A stretch of DNA of 64,000 bases from Marinagarivorans cellulosilyticus. GTDB taxonomy: Bacteria > Pseudomonadota > Gammaproteobacteria > Pseudomonadales > Cellvibrionaceae. The notes below the pieces were generated by a model, which saw only the letters and a program-made list of their open reading frames with translations, did not search any database and was not told the DNA's origin. The DNA lies in contig NZ_AP023086.1 of the NCBI RefSeq assembly GCF_021655555.1, positions 434,001 to 498,000 of the forward strand, written 5' to 3'. The translations under genes and the position numbers were made by a program. This document shows, one piece after another, positions 39,756-48,940 of the stretch (within the stretch, counting starts at the first letter, position 1; every line of letters begins with the position of its first letter).

Positions 39756-41090
39756 ATGGCAACGCCGGGAAATTTAGCGCTAGGTGGTTCTAAAGGCACA
39801 GGCGAGCTTAAAGCTCGTCTGTGGTTTTTGTTTTTAGCCATTGTGGTATACCGAATCGGTACTCATATTCCTGTTCCGGGAATTGATCCACAGCGTGTAG
39901 CTGAACTATTCAATCAAAATCAAGGCACCATCTTGGGGATGTTTAACATGTTCTCTGGTGGTGCTTTAGAGCGTATGAGCATTCTAGCGCTGGGTATCAT
40001 GCCTTATATCTCTGCTTCTATTATCATGCAGATGATGACGGCTGTGACGCCTTCGTTGGAGACGCTTAAAAAAGAGGGTGATGCAGGGCGTCGTAAGATT
40101 AGCCAATACACGCGTTACTTGACGCTCGGACTAGCACTTATCCAAGGCTTCATTATGGTCGCTGGGATGGCTGGTTCTGGAATGGCTTACGTAGGCCTAA
40201 GTCCTTTTAGCTTCTATTTAGTGGCTGTAAGTTCTCTGGTCACCGGTGCCATGTTTATGATGTGGTTGGGTGAGCAAGTGACTGAACGAGGTATCGGTAA
40301 CGGTATTTCAATGCTCATTTTTGCTGGTATTGTTGCAGGTTTGCCTAGTGCTATTGGGCAGGCGATTGAAAGTGCACGCCAAGGCGATTTGCACTTCCTA
40401 TTGCTGCTATTAATCGGTTGCTTTGCTATTGCGATTGTTTGGTTTGTGGTCTTTATGGAGCGAGCACAGCGTCGCATCACAATTAACTACGCTAAGCGCC
40501 AAACAGGTCGTCACGGCGGCTACAATCAGCAAACAAGTCACTTGCCATTGAAAATCAACATGGCTGGTGTGATTCCAGTGATCTTTGCGAGTAGCTTATT
40601 GTTATTCCCTGCGTCTATTGCGCAGTGGTTTGGGCAGTCGCAAGAAGGTCGCTCTGGTGAAATACTGCAAGAAATTGCTTTGGCTATTGGGCCTGGTCAA
40701 CCACTAAACTTCGTTATTTTTGGTGCATTGATCATACTCTTCTGTTTTGTTTATACAGCGATGATGTATAATCCGAAGGAAGTTGCTGATAACCTTAAAA
40801 AAGGTGGGGCTTATATTCCGGGGATCCGTCCTGGTGAGCAATCAGCAAAGTATATTGATTCAGTATTAACTCGCTTGACCATGGTTGGGGCTGTCTACAT
40901 CGCTGGTGTAGCTCTTCTTCCACAGTTCTTAGTCGTGTCTGCAGATATCCCATTTTATCTCGGTGGTACATCACTGTTGATTGTGGTCGTGGTTGTTATG
41001 GACTTTATGTCTCAAGTGCAATCTCACCTCATGAGTCACCAGTATGAGTCTGTGCTGAAAAAAGCAAATTTGAAAAACTACGGCCGCTAA
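39756..41090 (+). CDS. secY: Preprotein translocase channel SecY
   Basis: The 444-residue protein has the ten-helix SecY topology, beginning LWFLFLAIVVYRIGTHIPVPGID. Family blocks are GIMPYISASIIMQMM, ERGIGNGISMLIFAGI and KINMAGVIPVIFASSLL. It forms the protein-conducting pore with SecE (13620) and SecG. Its place between rplO and rpmJ is the conserved spc location. Confidence 0.97.
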   Translation: MATPGNLALGGSKGTGELKARLWFLFLAIVVYRIGTHIPVPGIDPQRVAELFNQNQGTILGMFNMFSGGALERMSILALGIMPYISASIIMQMMTAVTPSLETLKKEGDAGRRKISQYTRYLTLGLALIQGFIMVAGMAGSGMAYVGLSPFSFYLVAVSSLVTGAMFMMWLGEQVTERGIGNGISMLIFAGIVAGLPSAIGQAIESARQGDLHFLLLLLIGCFAIAIVWFVVFMERAQRRITINYAKRQTGRHGGYNQQTSHLPLKINMAGVIPVIFASSLLLFPASIAQWFGQSQEGRSGEILQEIALAIGPGQPLNFVIFGALIILFCFVYTAMMYNPKEVADNLKKGGAYIPGIRPGEQSAKYIDSVLTRLTMVGAVYIAGVALLPQFLVVSADIPFYLGGTSLLIVVVVVMDFMSQVQSHLMSHQYESVLKKANLKNYGR

Positions 41091-41121
41091 GTTAGCGGCT
41101 AATTTCGGTGAGGTTAATTCG

Positions 41122-41238
41122 ATGAAAGTTCGTGCATCTGTTAAAAAAATCTGCCGTAACTGTAAGATTGTTCGTCGTAGTGGTGTTGTACGCGTAATCT
41201 GTAGTGCGGAACCCCGTCATAAGCAACGTCAGGGTTAA
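41122..41238 (+). CDS. rpmJ: 50S ribosomal protein L36 (zinc-binding form)
   Basis: The 38-residue L36 reads MKVRASVKKICRNCKIVRRS at the start. The zinc ligands Cys11, Cys14, Cys27 and His33 are all present, so this is the zinc-binding form. GTGAGG lies upstream of ATG 41122. It closes the spc group, as in most gammaproteobacteria. Confidence 0.96.
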   Translation: MKVRASVKKICRNCKIVRRSGVVRVICSAEPRHKQRQG

Positions 41239-41452
41239 GTATTAAGCGGCTTGCCGCTTTCGTTGCTCAGCAATGAGCAACACAACTGGGGGTACTAACT
41301 GTCGTTAATCATTCGGTTAGCTATTGAATTCCAGCAACAATGCCGTTATTCTTCCGCGCCTTTGGCCCCGAGGTTATCCTCGGGGCCTTGCGTTTGTAAC
41401 GTGTAAGGGTTGCTGTTAGTACCGCAACATAATGAAATATTGGAGTATCTAG
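41239..41452 (+). promoter_or_regulatory. rpmJ-rpsM intergenic leader with hairpins
   Basis: The 214 bases hold AAGCGGC-TT-GCCGCTT (41244-41259) and GTTGCTCA-GCAA-TGAGCAAC (41262-41281). A strong GC stem follows at 41364-41387. In E. coli the rpsM leader folds into a pseudoknot where S4 represses the alpha operon. A similar site could lie here, but I cannot draw a convincing one by eye. I found no clear promoter. Confidence 0.45.
41364..41395 (+). terminator. Terminator-like hairpin before rpsM
   Basis: A perfect 10-bp stem GGCCCCGAGG (41364-41373) and CCTCGGGGCC (41378-41387) with loop TTAT is followed by TTGCGTTTG. The T-tract is weak, so partial termination or an attenuator is more likely than a full stop. 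Confidence 0.6.
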
Positions 41453-41809
41453 ATGGCTCGTATTGCTGGTGTCAACATACCAGATCACAAACATGCCGTA
41501 ATCTCTTTAACTTACGTCTACGGCGTAGGTACTACTTCAGCCAAGAAGGTTTGTGCTGATGCTGGTATTGAAGAGAGTGCAAAAATTGGCGACTTAACTG
41601 AAGAGCAACTTGAGTTGTTGCGTACTGAAGTGGCTAAATTAACGGTTGAAGGTGACCTTCGTCGTGAAGTGTCAATGAACATCAAACGTTTAATGGATTT
41701 AGGTTGTTACCGTGGTTTGCGCCACCGTCGTAATCTGCCATTGCGTGGTCAGCGCACTAAAACAAATGCGCGTACCCGTAAAGGTCCACGTAAGCCCATT
41801 AAGAAGTAA
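41453..41809 (+). CDS. rpsM: 30S ribosomal protein S13
   Basis: The 118-residue S13 (MARIAGVNIPDHKHAVISLTYVYGVGTTSAKKVC) is at the top of the 30S head, contacting the P-site tRNA and L5. The basic tail NARTRKGPRKPIKK is present. It opens the alpha operon. Confidence 0.97.
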   Translation: MARIAGVNIPDHKHAVISLTYVYGVGTTSAKKVCADAGIEESAKIGDLTEEQLELLRTEVAKLTVEGDLRREVSMNIKRLMDLGCYRGLRHRRNLPLRGQRTKTNARTRKGPRKPIKK

Positions 41810-41837
41810 TAGCCAGTTAAGTTGAGGATCCATTGCT

Positions 41838-42233
41838 ATGGCCAAGCCAGGTAATAAAAGCACTCAGCGCAAAAAGGTCAAAAAGACAGTAGTCGATGGC
41901 ATTGCGCATATTCACGCATCGTTTAATAACACGATCGTAACAATCACAGACCGTCAAGGTAATGCTCTTTCGTGGGCAACTGCCGGTGGTTCTGGTTTCC
42001 GTGGTTCACGTAAAAGTACTCCGTTCGCTGCGCAGGTTGCTGCAGAGCGCGCGGGTCAAGCGGCGTTGGATTATGGTTTGAAAAATTTAGATGTTGAAGT
42101 TAAGGGCCCAGGTCCTGGTCGTGAATCGGCCGTTCGTGCACTTAACAATGTTGGTTACAAAATTACCAACATTACCGATGTGACACCCATTCCACACAAT
42201 GGTTGTCGCCCGCCCAAGAAACGTCGCGTATAG
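41838..42233 (+). CDS. rpsK: 30S ribosomal protein S11
   Basis: The 131-residue S11 is on the platform near the mRNA exit. Conserved blocks are GIAHIHASFNNTIVTITDRQGN and the C-terminal IPHNGCRPPKKRRV. The Asn-Gly in HNG is the family site of isoaspartate formation. Confidence 0.97.
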   Translation: MAKPGNKSTQRKKVKKTVVDGIAHIHASFNNTIVTITDRQGNALSWATAGGSGFRGSRKSTPFAAQVAAERAGQAALDYGLKNLDVEVKGPGPGRESAVRALNNVGYKITNITDVTPIPHNGCRPPKKRRV

Positions 42234-42247
42234 GAGTTTAATCAGTT

Positions 42248-42868
42248 ATGGCTCGTTATGTAGGACCTACCTGTAAACTGGCGCGTCGCGAAGGAACTGA
42301 TTTGTTCCTAAAAAGCGGAGCGCGCCCATTAGAATCAAAATGTAAACATGAAACTGCACCTGGCCAGCACGGCCAACGTCGTGGTCGTTTGTCTGACTAC
42401 GGTGTACAGTTACGTGAAAAACAAAAAGTTCGTCGTACTTACGGTGTACTTGAGAAACAATTCCGAGGCTACTATAAAGAAGCTGCACGTCGTAAAGGCG
42501 CTACAGGTGAGAACCTTTTGCAAATTCTTGAGTGTCGCTTGGATAACGTTGTGTACCGTATGGGCTTTGGCTCTACGCGTGCTGAATCTCGCCAGTTGGT
42601 TTCTCACAAAGCTATTCTTGTTAATGGCACTGTTGTCAATATTGCTTCGTTCCAAGTGAATGTAGGTGATGTTGTTGCTGTTCGTGAAAAGTCTAAAAAC
42701 CAATTGCGAATCCAAAACTCAATGGGCATTGCTGCACAGCGTGCTGATGTTGAGTGGGTTGATGTTAACACTGACAAGAAAGAAGGTGTTTTCAAGCGTG
42801 TACCAGATCGTGCTGATCTACCCGCTGACATCAACGAGAACCTCATTGTAGAGCTTTACTCTAAGTAA
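42248..42868 (+). CDS. rpsD: 30S ribosomal protein S4
   Basis: The 206-residue S4 has the N-terminal domain (ARYVGPTCKLARREGTDLFLKSG) and the S4 RNA-binding domain (about residues 96-158, RLDNVVYRMGFGSTRAESRQLVSH). It initiates 30S assembly and, in E. coli, represses the alpha operon. The length equals the E. coli protein. Confidence 0.97.
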   Translation: MARYVGPTCKLARREGTDLFLKSGARPLESKCKHETAPGQHGQRRGRLSDYGVQLREKQKVRRTYGVLEKQFRGYYKEAARRKGATGENLLQILECRLDNVVYRMGFGSTRAESRQLVSHKAILVNGTVVNIASFQVNVGDVVAVREKSKNQLRIQNSMGIAAQRADVEWVDVNTDKKEGVFKRVPDRADLPADINENLIVELYSK

Positions 42869-42899
42869 GGCCTCCAACTAACCGCTAACAGGTGAAACT

Positions 42900-43889
42900 A
42901 TGCAGACAGCTGTGAATGAATTTTTGACCCCGCGTCACATTGACGTCACCGAAGTATCTCCTAATCGAGCTAAGGTAGTTTTGGAGCCGCTTGAGCGAGG
43001 TTTTGGTCATACTTTAGGTAACGCATTGCGTCGTATCTTGCTGTCTTCAATGCCGGGTTGCGCAATTACTGAAGTGGAAATTGAAGGCGTTCAGCACGAA
43101 TACAGTGCAGTTGAGGGAGTGCAAGAAGATGTGATTGAAATCTTGCTTAACCTCAAGAACGTCGCATTGACACTGGAAGGTAAAGATAGCGTTACTTTAA
43201 GCTTATCTAAAAAAGGTCCTGGCGTTGTAACCGCTGGTGATATTCAAGTTGATCAGAGTGTTGAGATTAAAAACCCTGATCTAGTCATTGCCAATATTAC
43301 TGGAGATGTTAGCTTGAATATGCAGTTGATCGTTGCTCGTGGTCGTGGTTATCAGCCTGCTGATGCCCGCGTTGTTGACGAAGAAGAAAACCGTACTATT
43401 GGTCGTCTTCAATTGGATGCATCTTACAGCCCCGTTCGCCGTTTGGCTTACTCGGTTGAGAGTGCTCGTGTTGAGCAGCGTACAGACCTAGATAAGTTGG
43501 TATTGGATCTGGAGACTAATGGTACCTTAGATCCAGAAGAAGCTATTCGTCGTGCTGCCACTATCCTTCAGCAACAGTTAGCGGTATTCGTTGACCTTGA
43601 AGGTGAAAAAGAAGCTGAGCCAGAGAAGAAGGAAGATCAAATTGATCCTGTTCTTCTTCGCCCAGTAGATGATCTTGAGCTTACTGTTCGTTCTGCGAAC
43701 TGCTTGAAAGCTGAGAACATTTACTACATTGGTGATTTGATTCAACGTACAGAAGTTGAGTTGTTGAAAACGCCAAACTTGGGTAAAAAATCTCTTACTG
43801 AGATTAAAGATGTGCTCGCATCTCGTGGCTTGTCATTAGGTATGCGCTTAGAAAACTGGCCACCAGCCAGCTTGCGTACCGGCGACTAA
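42900..43889 (+). CDS. rpoA: RNA polymerase alpha subunit
   Basis: The 329-residue alpha subunit has the N-terminal dimerisation domain (GFGHTLGNALRRILLSSMPG), an acidic linker (EGEKEAEPEKKEDQ, about 232-245), and the C-terminal domain. The C-terminal domain contacts UP elements and activators (LELTVRSANCLKAENIYYIGDL). It assembles beta and beta-prime. It lies in its normal place between rpsD and rplQ. Confidence 0.98.
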   Translation: MQTAVNEFLTPRHIDVTEVSPNRAKVVLEPLERGFGHTLGNALRRILLSSMPGCAITEVEIEGVQHEYSAVEGVQEDVIEILLNLKNVALTLEGKDSVTLSLSKKGPGVVTAGDIQVDQSVEIKNPDLVIANITGDVSLNMQLIVARGRGYQPADARVVDEEENRTIGRLQLDASYSPVRRLAYSVESARVEQRTDLDKLVLDLETNGTLDPEEAIRRAATILQQQLAVFVDLEGEKEAEPEKKEDQIDPVLLRPVDDLELTVRSANCLKAENIYYIGDLIQRTEVELLKTPNLGKKSLTEIKDVLASRGLSLGMRLENWPPASLRTGD

Positions 43890-43955
43890 TTAATTGAGCG
43901 GGCTCTAACGAGCCCCAGTAACGTTTGCTGAGAAGCAAAAAGAAGGGTTTAAGTT

Positions 43956-44351
43956 ATGCGTCATCGTTTAAGTGGCCGAAAATTAAATCGGAACAGCTCG
44001 CATCGTAAAGCGATGTTCAAAAACATGATAGCTTCTCTAGTAGAGCATGAAGCTATCAAAACTACCTTACCTAAAGCTAAAGAGCTTCGTCGTTTTGCCG
44101 AGCCTTTAATTACTTTGAGTAAAGTAGACTCTGTTGCTAACCGTCGTTTGGCGTTTGATCGTCTACGTAGTAAGTCAGCAGTAGGTAAACTGTTTAATGA
44201 GCTAGGTCCTCGCTACGAGGCTCGTCCTGGTGGTTATATCCGCATCTTAAAATGTGGATACCGCACCGGTGATAAAGCGCCAATGGCGTTTGTTGAGTTA
44301 GTAGATCGCCCAGTAGTGGGCGAAGTTGTTGAAAGCGCTGAAGCTGAATAA
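43956..44351 (+). CDS. rplQ: 50S ribosomal protein L17
   Basis: The 131-residue L17 (MRHRLSGRKLNRNSSHRKAMFKNMIASLVEHEAIKTTLPKAKELRR) is at the tunnel exit. The 66-base gap after rpoA has a GGGCTC-TAAC-GAGCCC hairpin without a T-run. A strong terminator follows and ends the superoperon. Confidence 0.97.
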   Translation: MRHRLSGRKLNRNSSHRKAMFKNMIASLVEHEAIKTTLPKAKELRRFAEPLITLSKVDSVANRRLAFDRLRSKSAVGKLFNELGPRYEARPGGYIRILKCGYRTGDKAPMAFVELVDRPVVGEVVESAEAE

Positions 44352-44365
44352 GCTAAAGCGTTGTG

Positions 44366-44393
44366 AAAAACCGGGCATTGCCCGGTTTTTTTT
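44366..44393 (+). terminator. Terminator of the alpha operon
   Basis: AAAAACCGGGC and GCCCGGTTTTT pair around ATT, followed by TTT. It is a clear intrinsic terminator after rplQ, and the A-rich 5' side makes it potentially bidirectional. Confidence 0.92.
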
Positions 44394-44576
44394 CGTCTGA
44401 AGAATACATAATGGGTGCCGGTTTAGCCTGTTTCTGGCGCGCTTTGGTTGATAATTGTACGGTGATTGCCGTAACGCAAATTTATCTGCCATTGTTTTGT
44501 TTGTGAGTGGCATATACAGTGCAAACAACTTAACATTCACGAACCTCTATCCTTTTAAACGGGCTGATAATACGCT

Positions 44577-46679
44577 ATGGAAACCCTCGATCAGTTATTG
44601 TATTGGCGCGGAATTGCTTCGGATTACTTTAACTATAAGGGGGAGAAGGTCCAAGTCTCTCTTGAGAATCGAAAAGCCTTACTGCGAGCAATGGCGGTAG
44701 ACCCTGATGATGCTGAAAAGGTCGCTGAAGCCGCATATCAGCTAGACGTAGCGCCTTGGACAGAATGGGTTCAGGCGTTTCAAATTGTCGAAAAGCACAA
44801 AGAATGTTGCTTCTTTGTAAACGCGGCACCTGAAGATCTCGATCAGTGTTTAACTTATGTCATTACCCTGGAAGATGGCTCCATTCAGCAAGGCGAATTC
44901 ACACCAAGCACACAGCCCGAAGTGGGTGATTACGTTTACGAAGGCGTTCGTTTTTCGCGCCGCGTGATCATGTGTGGTGCACTGCCCTTGGGCTATCATG
45001 CCTTGGAGGTTACAGGTACCAACCGTAAGAGTGCTGGGCAAATTGCAGTTGTGCCTGAAAAAGCCTACGTACCCGGCGAGCTAGATGCCGGCAAGAAGGT
45101 ATGGGGCGTCATTGTTCAGCTCTATACGCTAAGGTCTTCTCGTAATTGGGGGATTGGTGATCTCACAGATCTAAAGGCTTTGGTTGAACACACAGCCAAG
45201 GTTGGTGCAAGTATTGTTGGCCTAAATCCTTTACACGCTTTGTGCACGCCAAATGAACATCACTGCAGCCCCTATAGCCCATCAGATAGGCGCTTTATTG
45301 AACCCTTGTACATTGATCCCGAACAACTGGAAGAGTTTTCTCCAGATTTACTGCCGTCGTTAGAAGCCTTTAGTGAATTACGAGGCGGGACGCAGGTAAA
45401 TTACAAGCGTGTATATGAGGTGAAATTCAGCGTATTCACTGAGCTTTTCAAGCGCTTTCAACAGCAGCACCTCGCTTTGAATACCCCAAGGGCAAAGGCG
45501 TTTTCACGCTATGTAACCAAAGGTGCTGAGGCATTACACGGTTACTGTGTTTACCAAGTAATGCGTGATGCGGGTGTGCACGAGTTTGATGAAAACGCAT
45601 TGGAATTAAGCGCAGAGCAACAAGAAAAAATAGATTTTTACGCTTACTTACAATGGTCTGCTCAAGTTCAAATGGCCGAATGCCAAGATGCAGCAGAAGA
45701 TGCGGGTATGACAGTCGGCTTGATGAGAGATTTGGCTGTTGGGGCCGATGGCGGTGGTGCTGAAGTCAGTTCAACTGGAGATTTATTTTGTAAGCAGGCG
45801 TCAGTAGGTGCACCACCAGATCCGCTAGCGGAAAAAGGTCAAAATTGGGGCCTGCCGCCGATGGACCCTGCATTAATGCGGGCATCTAAGTTTGAACATT
45901 TTATTACATTGCTGCGCACCAACATGGCTAACTGCGGCGCTTTGCGTATTGATCATGCTATGGCTTTAATGCGCCTTTGGTGGTGCCCTCCGGGTCACAC
46001 GGCTGATTACGGTGCTTATATTTATTACCCGTTTCCTGAAATGCTTGGGCTTTTGAAATTAGAAAGTATCAGAAATCGCTGTATGGTGATTGGCGAAGAT
46101 ATGGGCGTGGTACCAGACGAGTTTCGCGAAGCGATAATTGGCGGCGCGGTATTTACCAATAAATTATTTTACTTCGAGCGAGAGCATGACGGCCGATTTA
46201 AGGCGCCTGAAAACTACATGCCTCGTGCGCTGGCCATGCTAACCAATCACGATGTGCCAACGCTAACAAGCTGGTGGTCCAGTACTGATATCGCATTACG
46301 CAGCGAATTAGATTTACTTGATGATGCGGTGCCGGTTGGCGAGGTTTATGCCGAGCGCATTCGCGATAAGCACCGTTTGCTTGATTGGCTGGAAGGTAGC
46401 GGTTTTAACTTAATTGCTTCCCGAGAGGAGCTTATCGAAAAACCATTATCGCGCCAGTTGGCAGCCCAAATTTTAACGTGCGGTGCTAAAGTTGCCTCGC
46501 AAATATTTGTGATTCAATTAGAAGATTTAGAGTTAATGGATGCGCCGGTTAATGTACCGGGCACCAGTACGCAATATGCCAACTGGCAGCGCAAGCTTGC
46601 AGATAATCTCGACGATGTATTTGCCGACCCAGATATTCAGGCGGTAATGGCGAGTATTACTAAAGAGCGAAATCAATAA
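44577..46679 (+). CDS. malQ: 4-alpha-glucanotransferase (amylomaltase)
   Basis: The 700-residue GH77 enzyme transfers alpha-1,4-glucan chains between acceptors and releases glucose. The catalytic residues are Asp459 (nucleophile, ALRIDHAMAL), Glu507 (acid/base, VIGEDMGVVP) and Asp559 (LTNHDVPTL). The long N-terminal extension matches the E. coli MalQ type. There is no recognisable Shine-Dalgarno before ATG 44577, and the 183 bases after the rplQ terminator show no strong promoter. It leads the glycogen cluster, so it probably recycles maltodextrins released by GlgX. Confidence 0.95.
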   Translation: METLDQLLYWRGIASDYFNYKGEKVQVSLENRKALLRAMAVDPDDAEKVAEAAYQLDVAPWTEWVQAFQIVEKHKECCFFVNAAPEDLDQCLTYVITLEDGSIQQGEFTPSTQPEVGDYVYEGVRFSRRVIMCGALPLGYHALEVTGTNRKSAGQIAVVPEKAYVPGELDAGKKVWGVIVQLYTLRSSRNWGIGDLTDLKALVEHTAKVGASIVGLNPLHALCTPNEHHCSPYSPSDRRFIEPLYIDPEQLEEFSPDLLPSLEAFSELRGGTQVNYKRVYEVKFSVFTELFKRFQQQHLALNTPRAKAFSRYVTKGAEALHGYCVYQVMRDAGVHEFDENALELSAEQQEKIDFYAYLQWSAQVQMAECQDAAEDAGMTVGLMRDLAVGADGGGAEVSSTGDLFCKQASVGAPPDPLAEKGQNWGLPPMDPALMRASKFEHFITLLRTNMANCGALRIDHAMALMRLWWCPPGHTADYGAYIYYPFPEMLGLLKLESIRNRCMVIGEDMGVVPDEFREAIIGGAVFTNKLFYFEREHDGRFKAPENYMPRALAMLTNHDVPTLTSWWSSTDIALRSELDLLDDAVPVGEVYAERIRDKHRLLDWLEGSGFNLIASREELIEKPLSRQLAAQILTCGAKVASQIFVIQLEDLELMDAPVNVPGTSTQYANWQRKLADNLDDVFADPDIQAVMASITKERNQ

Positions 46680-46718
46680 TAAAGCCTGCTAGGCACATGA
46701 TAATAACTTGGGGGAAAC

Positions 46719-48926
46719 GTGGAAGTAACAATAGCGATGATATCGGCAGCTGAATTGGATTCAGTTGTTCACGCCTATCACGGCAATATATTTGCGGTGT
46801 TAGGGCCGCACCAAATGCACAATGGTAATTATGCAGTACGCACGTTTTTGCCCGAAGCCAGTAAAGTCATCGTTGTAGATCGCGAAAATCATAGTCATAT
46901 CCAAGTCTTAAACAAAATTCATCCTGCAGGTGTTTTTGAAGGTGAGGCGAGCTTGCGCTCGCGAAGCCAGTACAAGCTTGAAGTCCATTATGGCGACAAC
47001 AAAACTATCGTCGAAGATACTTATCGCTTTCCCAGTGACTTAAGCCCCACCGATGTTTACCTTTTTGGTGAAGGCACTCATGAAAAACTCTACCGTTGGC
47101 TGGGCGCGCATCTGCGAGAAATTGACGGCGTAAAGGGTACGTTATTTACCGTTTGGGCGCCTAATGCCAAGCGTGTATCTGTAGTGGGTGAATTTAATTT
47201 TTGGGATGGTCGCCATCATGTTATGCGCCATCATGCCGCCAGTGGTTTATGGGAATTATTTATTCCTGGTGTAGAGGCGGACACTCTCTATAAATACGAA
47301 ATTCTGAGTCAGAGCCACGGAGTGCTACCGCTCAAAGCCGACCCTATGGGCTTTGCCGCTCAGCACCCGCCAGAAACAGCCTCAAAAGTTATGGCTCCTA
47401 GCGATTTTTCTTGGTCCGACGAGCAGTGGCTAGCGCGCAAAGTAGAGCAAGGGCACCGTGACCAAGCGGTGTCTATTTATGAGGTACATCTGGGCTCTTG
47501 GAAGCGCAGAGGCCAGCAAGGTGAAGACTACTTAACCTATTTAGAGCTGGCTGATGAGTTAATTCCTTATGTGCAGACTTTAGGCTTTACCCATATTCAA
47601 TTAATGCCAATTAGTGAATTCCCTTTTGATGGTTCTTGGGGCTACCAGCCAGTGGGCCTGTATGCGCCAACGAGTCGTTTTGGCTCGCCGGATCAGTTCC
47701 GTGAATTTATTAATCGCTGCCACTTGGCGGGCATCGGAGTGTTAATCGACTGGGTGCCTGGGCACTTTCCATCTGATGGTCATGGGCTAGCCTTTTTTGA
47801 TGGCTCACCGCTATACGAGCATGCAGATCCACGCCAAGGCTTTCACCCTGATTGGAATACCTATATTTACAACTATGGACGTTGTGAGGTTGCCAACTTC
47901 CTTTTTAGTAATGCCTTGTACTGGTTCGATGAATTTCATATTGATGGCCTACGCGTTGATGCCGTGGCCTCGATGTTGTATTTGGACTACAGCCGCGAAG
48001 CGGATGACTGGGTGCCTAATGTTCATGGTGGTCGTGAGAATCTAGAGGCCATTGCTTTATTGAAACGGGTTAACCAAAAAGTGTACGAGCATTACCCAAA
48101 TGCCATGATGGTCGCTGAGGAGTCAACGGCTTGGCCGGGTGTATCGCACCCTGTTTATGCCGGCGGTTTAGGCTTTGGCTATAAATGGAATATGGGTTGG
48201 ATGAATGACAGCCTTCGTTATATGAGCAACGACCCCATACACCGGCGTTACCATCATCACGACATGACATTTAGCTTGTTATATGCCTTTAATGAGAATT
48301 TCATGCTGCCGTTAAGTCATGATGAGGTTGTTCATGGCAAGGGCTCGTTACTCGATAAAATGCCTGGGGATGCATGGCAGAAATTTGCTAACCTGCGCGC
48401 TTATTATGGCTTTATGTGGGCGCACCCAGGCAAAAAGCTACTGTTTATGGGCTGTGAATTTGCGCAAGGACGCGAGTGGGACCACAACAGTTCGCTCGAT
48501 TGGCATTTATTGGATGAGACCCATTGGCACGGCGGTGTGCAAAAGCTGGTGGAGGATTTAAATCATCTGTATAGCAGTACACCTGCGCTTTACTACGATG
48601 ACTGCGAAGCGCGTGGTTTTGAGTGGTTAGATGCCGACGATAACGGCGCATCCGTATTTGCTTTTGCGCGTAAGGCGCATAATGATTTTGTGGTGGTTGT
48701 TAGCAATATGACACCCGTGCTTCGCGAAGGCTACCGTTTGGGTGTTCCTAAGTTGGGCTTCTACAAAGAACGACTAAATACTGATGCTGGTATTTATGGT
48801 GGCAGTGAAAAAGGTAATGCCGGTGGTGTTAACGCTGAAGCTGTTTCGTCTCACGGTCGAGAAAATTCAATCACAATAACGTTGCCGCCACTCGCGACGG
48901 TCGTTTTTGAGTGGAAGCCAGAGTAA
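46719..48926 (+). CDS. glgB: 1,4-alpha-glucan branching enzyme
   Basis: The 735-residue GH13 enzyme cuts alpha-1,4 chains and makes alpha-1,6 branches in glycogen. The N-terminal CBM48-type modules span about residues 20-230, and a TIM barrel follows. The catalytic residues are Asp414 (DGLRVDAVAS), Glu467 (MVAEES) and Asp535 (LSHDEVVHGK), numbered from GTG 46719. GGGGGAAA precedes that GTG; an ATG 18 bases later is possible. Its end lies 15 bases before the glgX start. Confidence 0.96.
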   Translation: MEVTIAMISAAELDSVVHAYHGNIFAVLGPHQMHNGNYAVRTFLPEASKVIVVDRENHSHIQVLNKIHPAGVFEGEASLRSRSQYKLEVHYGDNKTIVEDTYRFPSDLSPTDVYLFGEGTHEKLYRWLGAHLREIDGVKGTLFTVWAPNAKRVSVVGEFNFWDGRHHVMRHHAASGLWELFIPGVEADTLYKYEILSQSHGVLPLKADPMGFAAQHPPETASKVMAPSDFSWSDEQWLARKVEQGHRDQAVSIYEVHLGSWKRRGQQGEDYLTYLELADELIPYVQTLGFTHIQLMPISEFPFDGSWGYQPVGLYAPTSRFGSPDQFREFINRCHLAGIGVLIDWVPGHFPSDGHGLAFFDGSPLYEHADPRQGFHPDWNTYIYNYGRCEVANFLFSNALYWFDEFHIDGLRVDAVASMLYLDYSREADDWVPNVHGGRENLEAIALLKRVNQKVYEHYPNAMMVAEESTAWPGVSHPVYAGGLGFGYKWNMGWMNDSLRYMSNDPIHRRYHHHDMTFSLLYAFNENFMLPLSHDEVVHGKGSLLDKMPGDAWQKFANLRAYYGFMWAHPGKKLLFMGCEFAQGREWDHNSSLDWHLLDETHWHGGVQKLVEDLNHLYSSTPALYYDDCEARGFEWLDADDNGASVFAFARKAHNDFVVVVSNMTPVLREGYRLGVPKLGFYKERLNTDAGIYGGSEKGNAGGVNAEAVSSHGRENSITITLPPLATVVFEWKPE

Positions 48927-48940
48927 GGGGTTGCATTATA

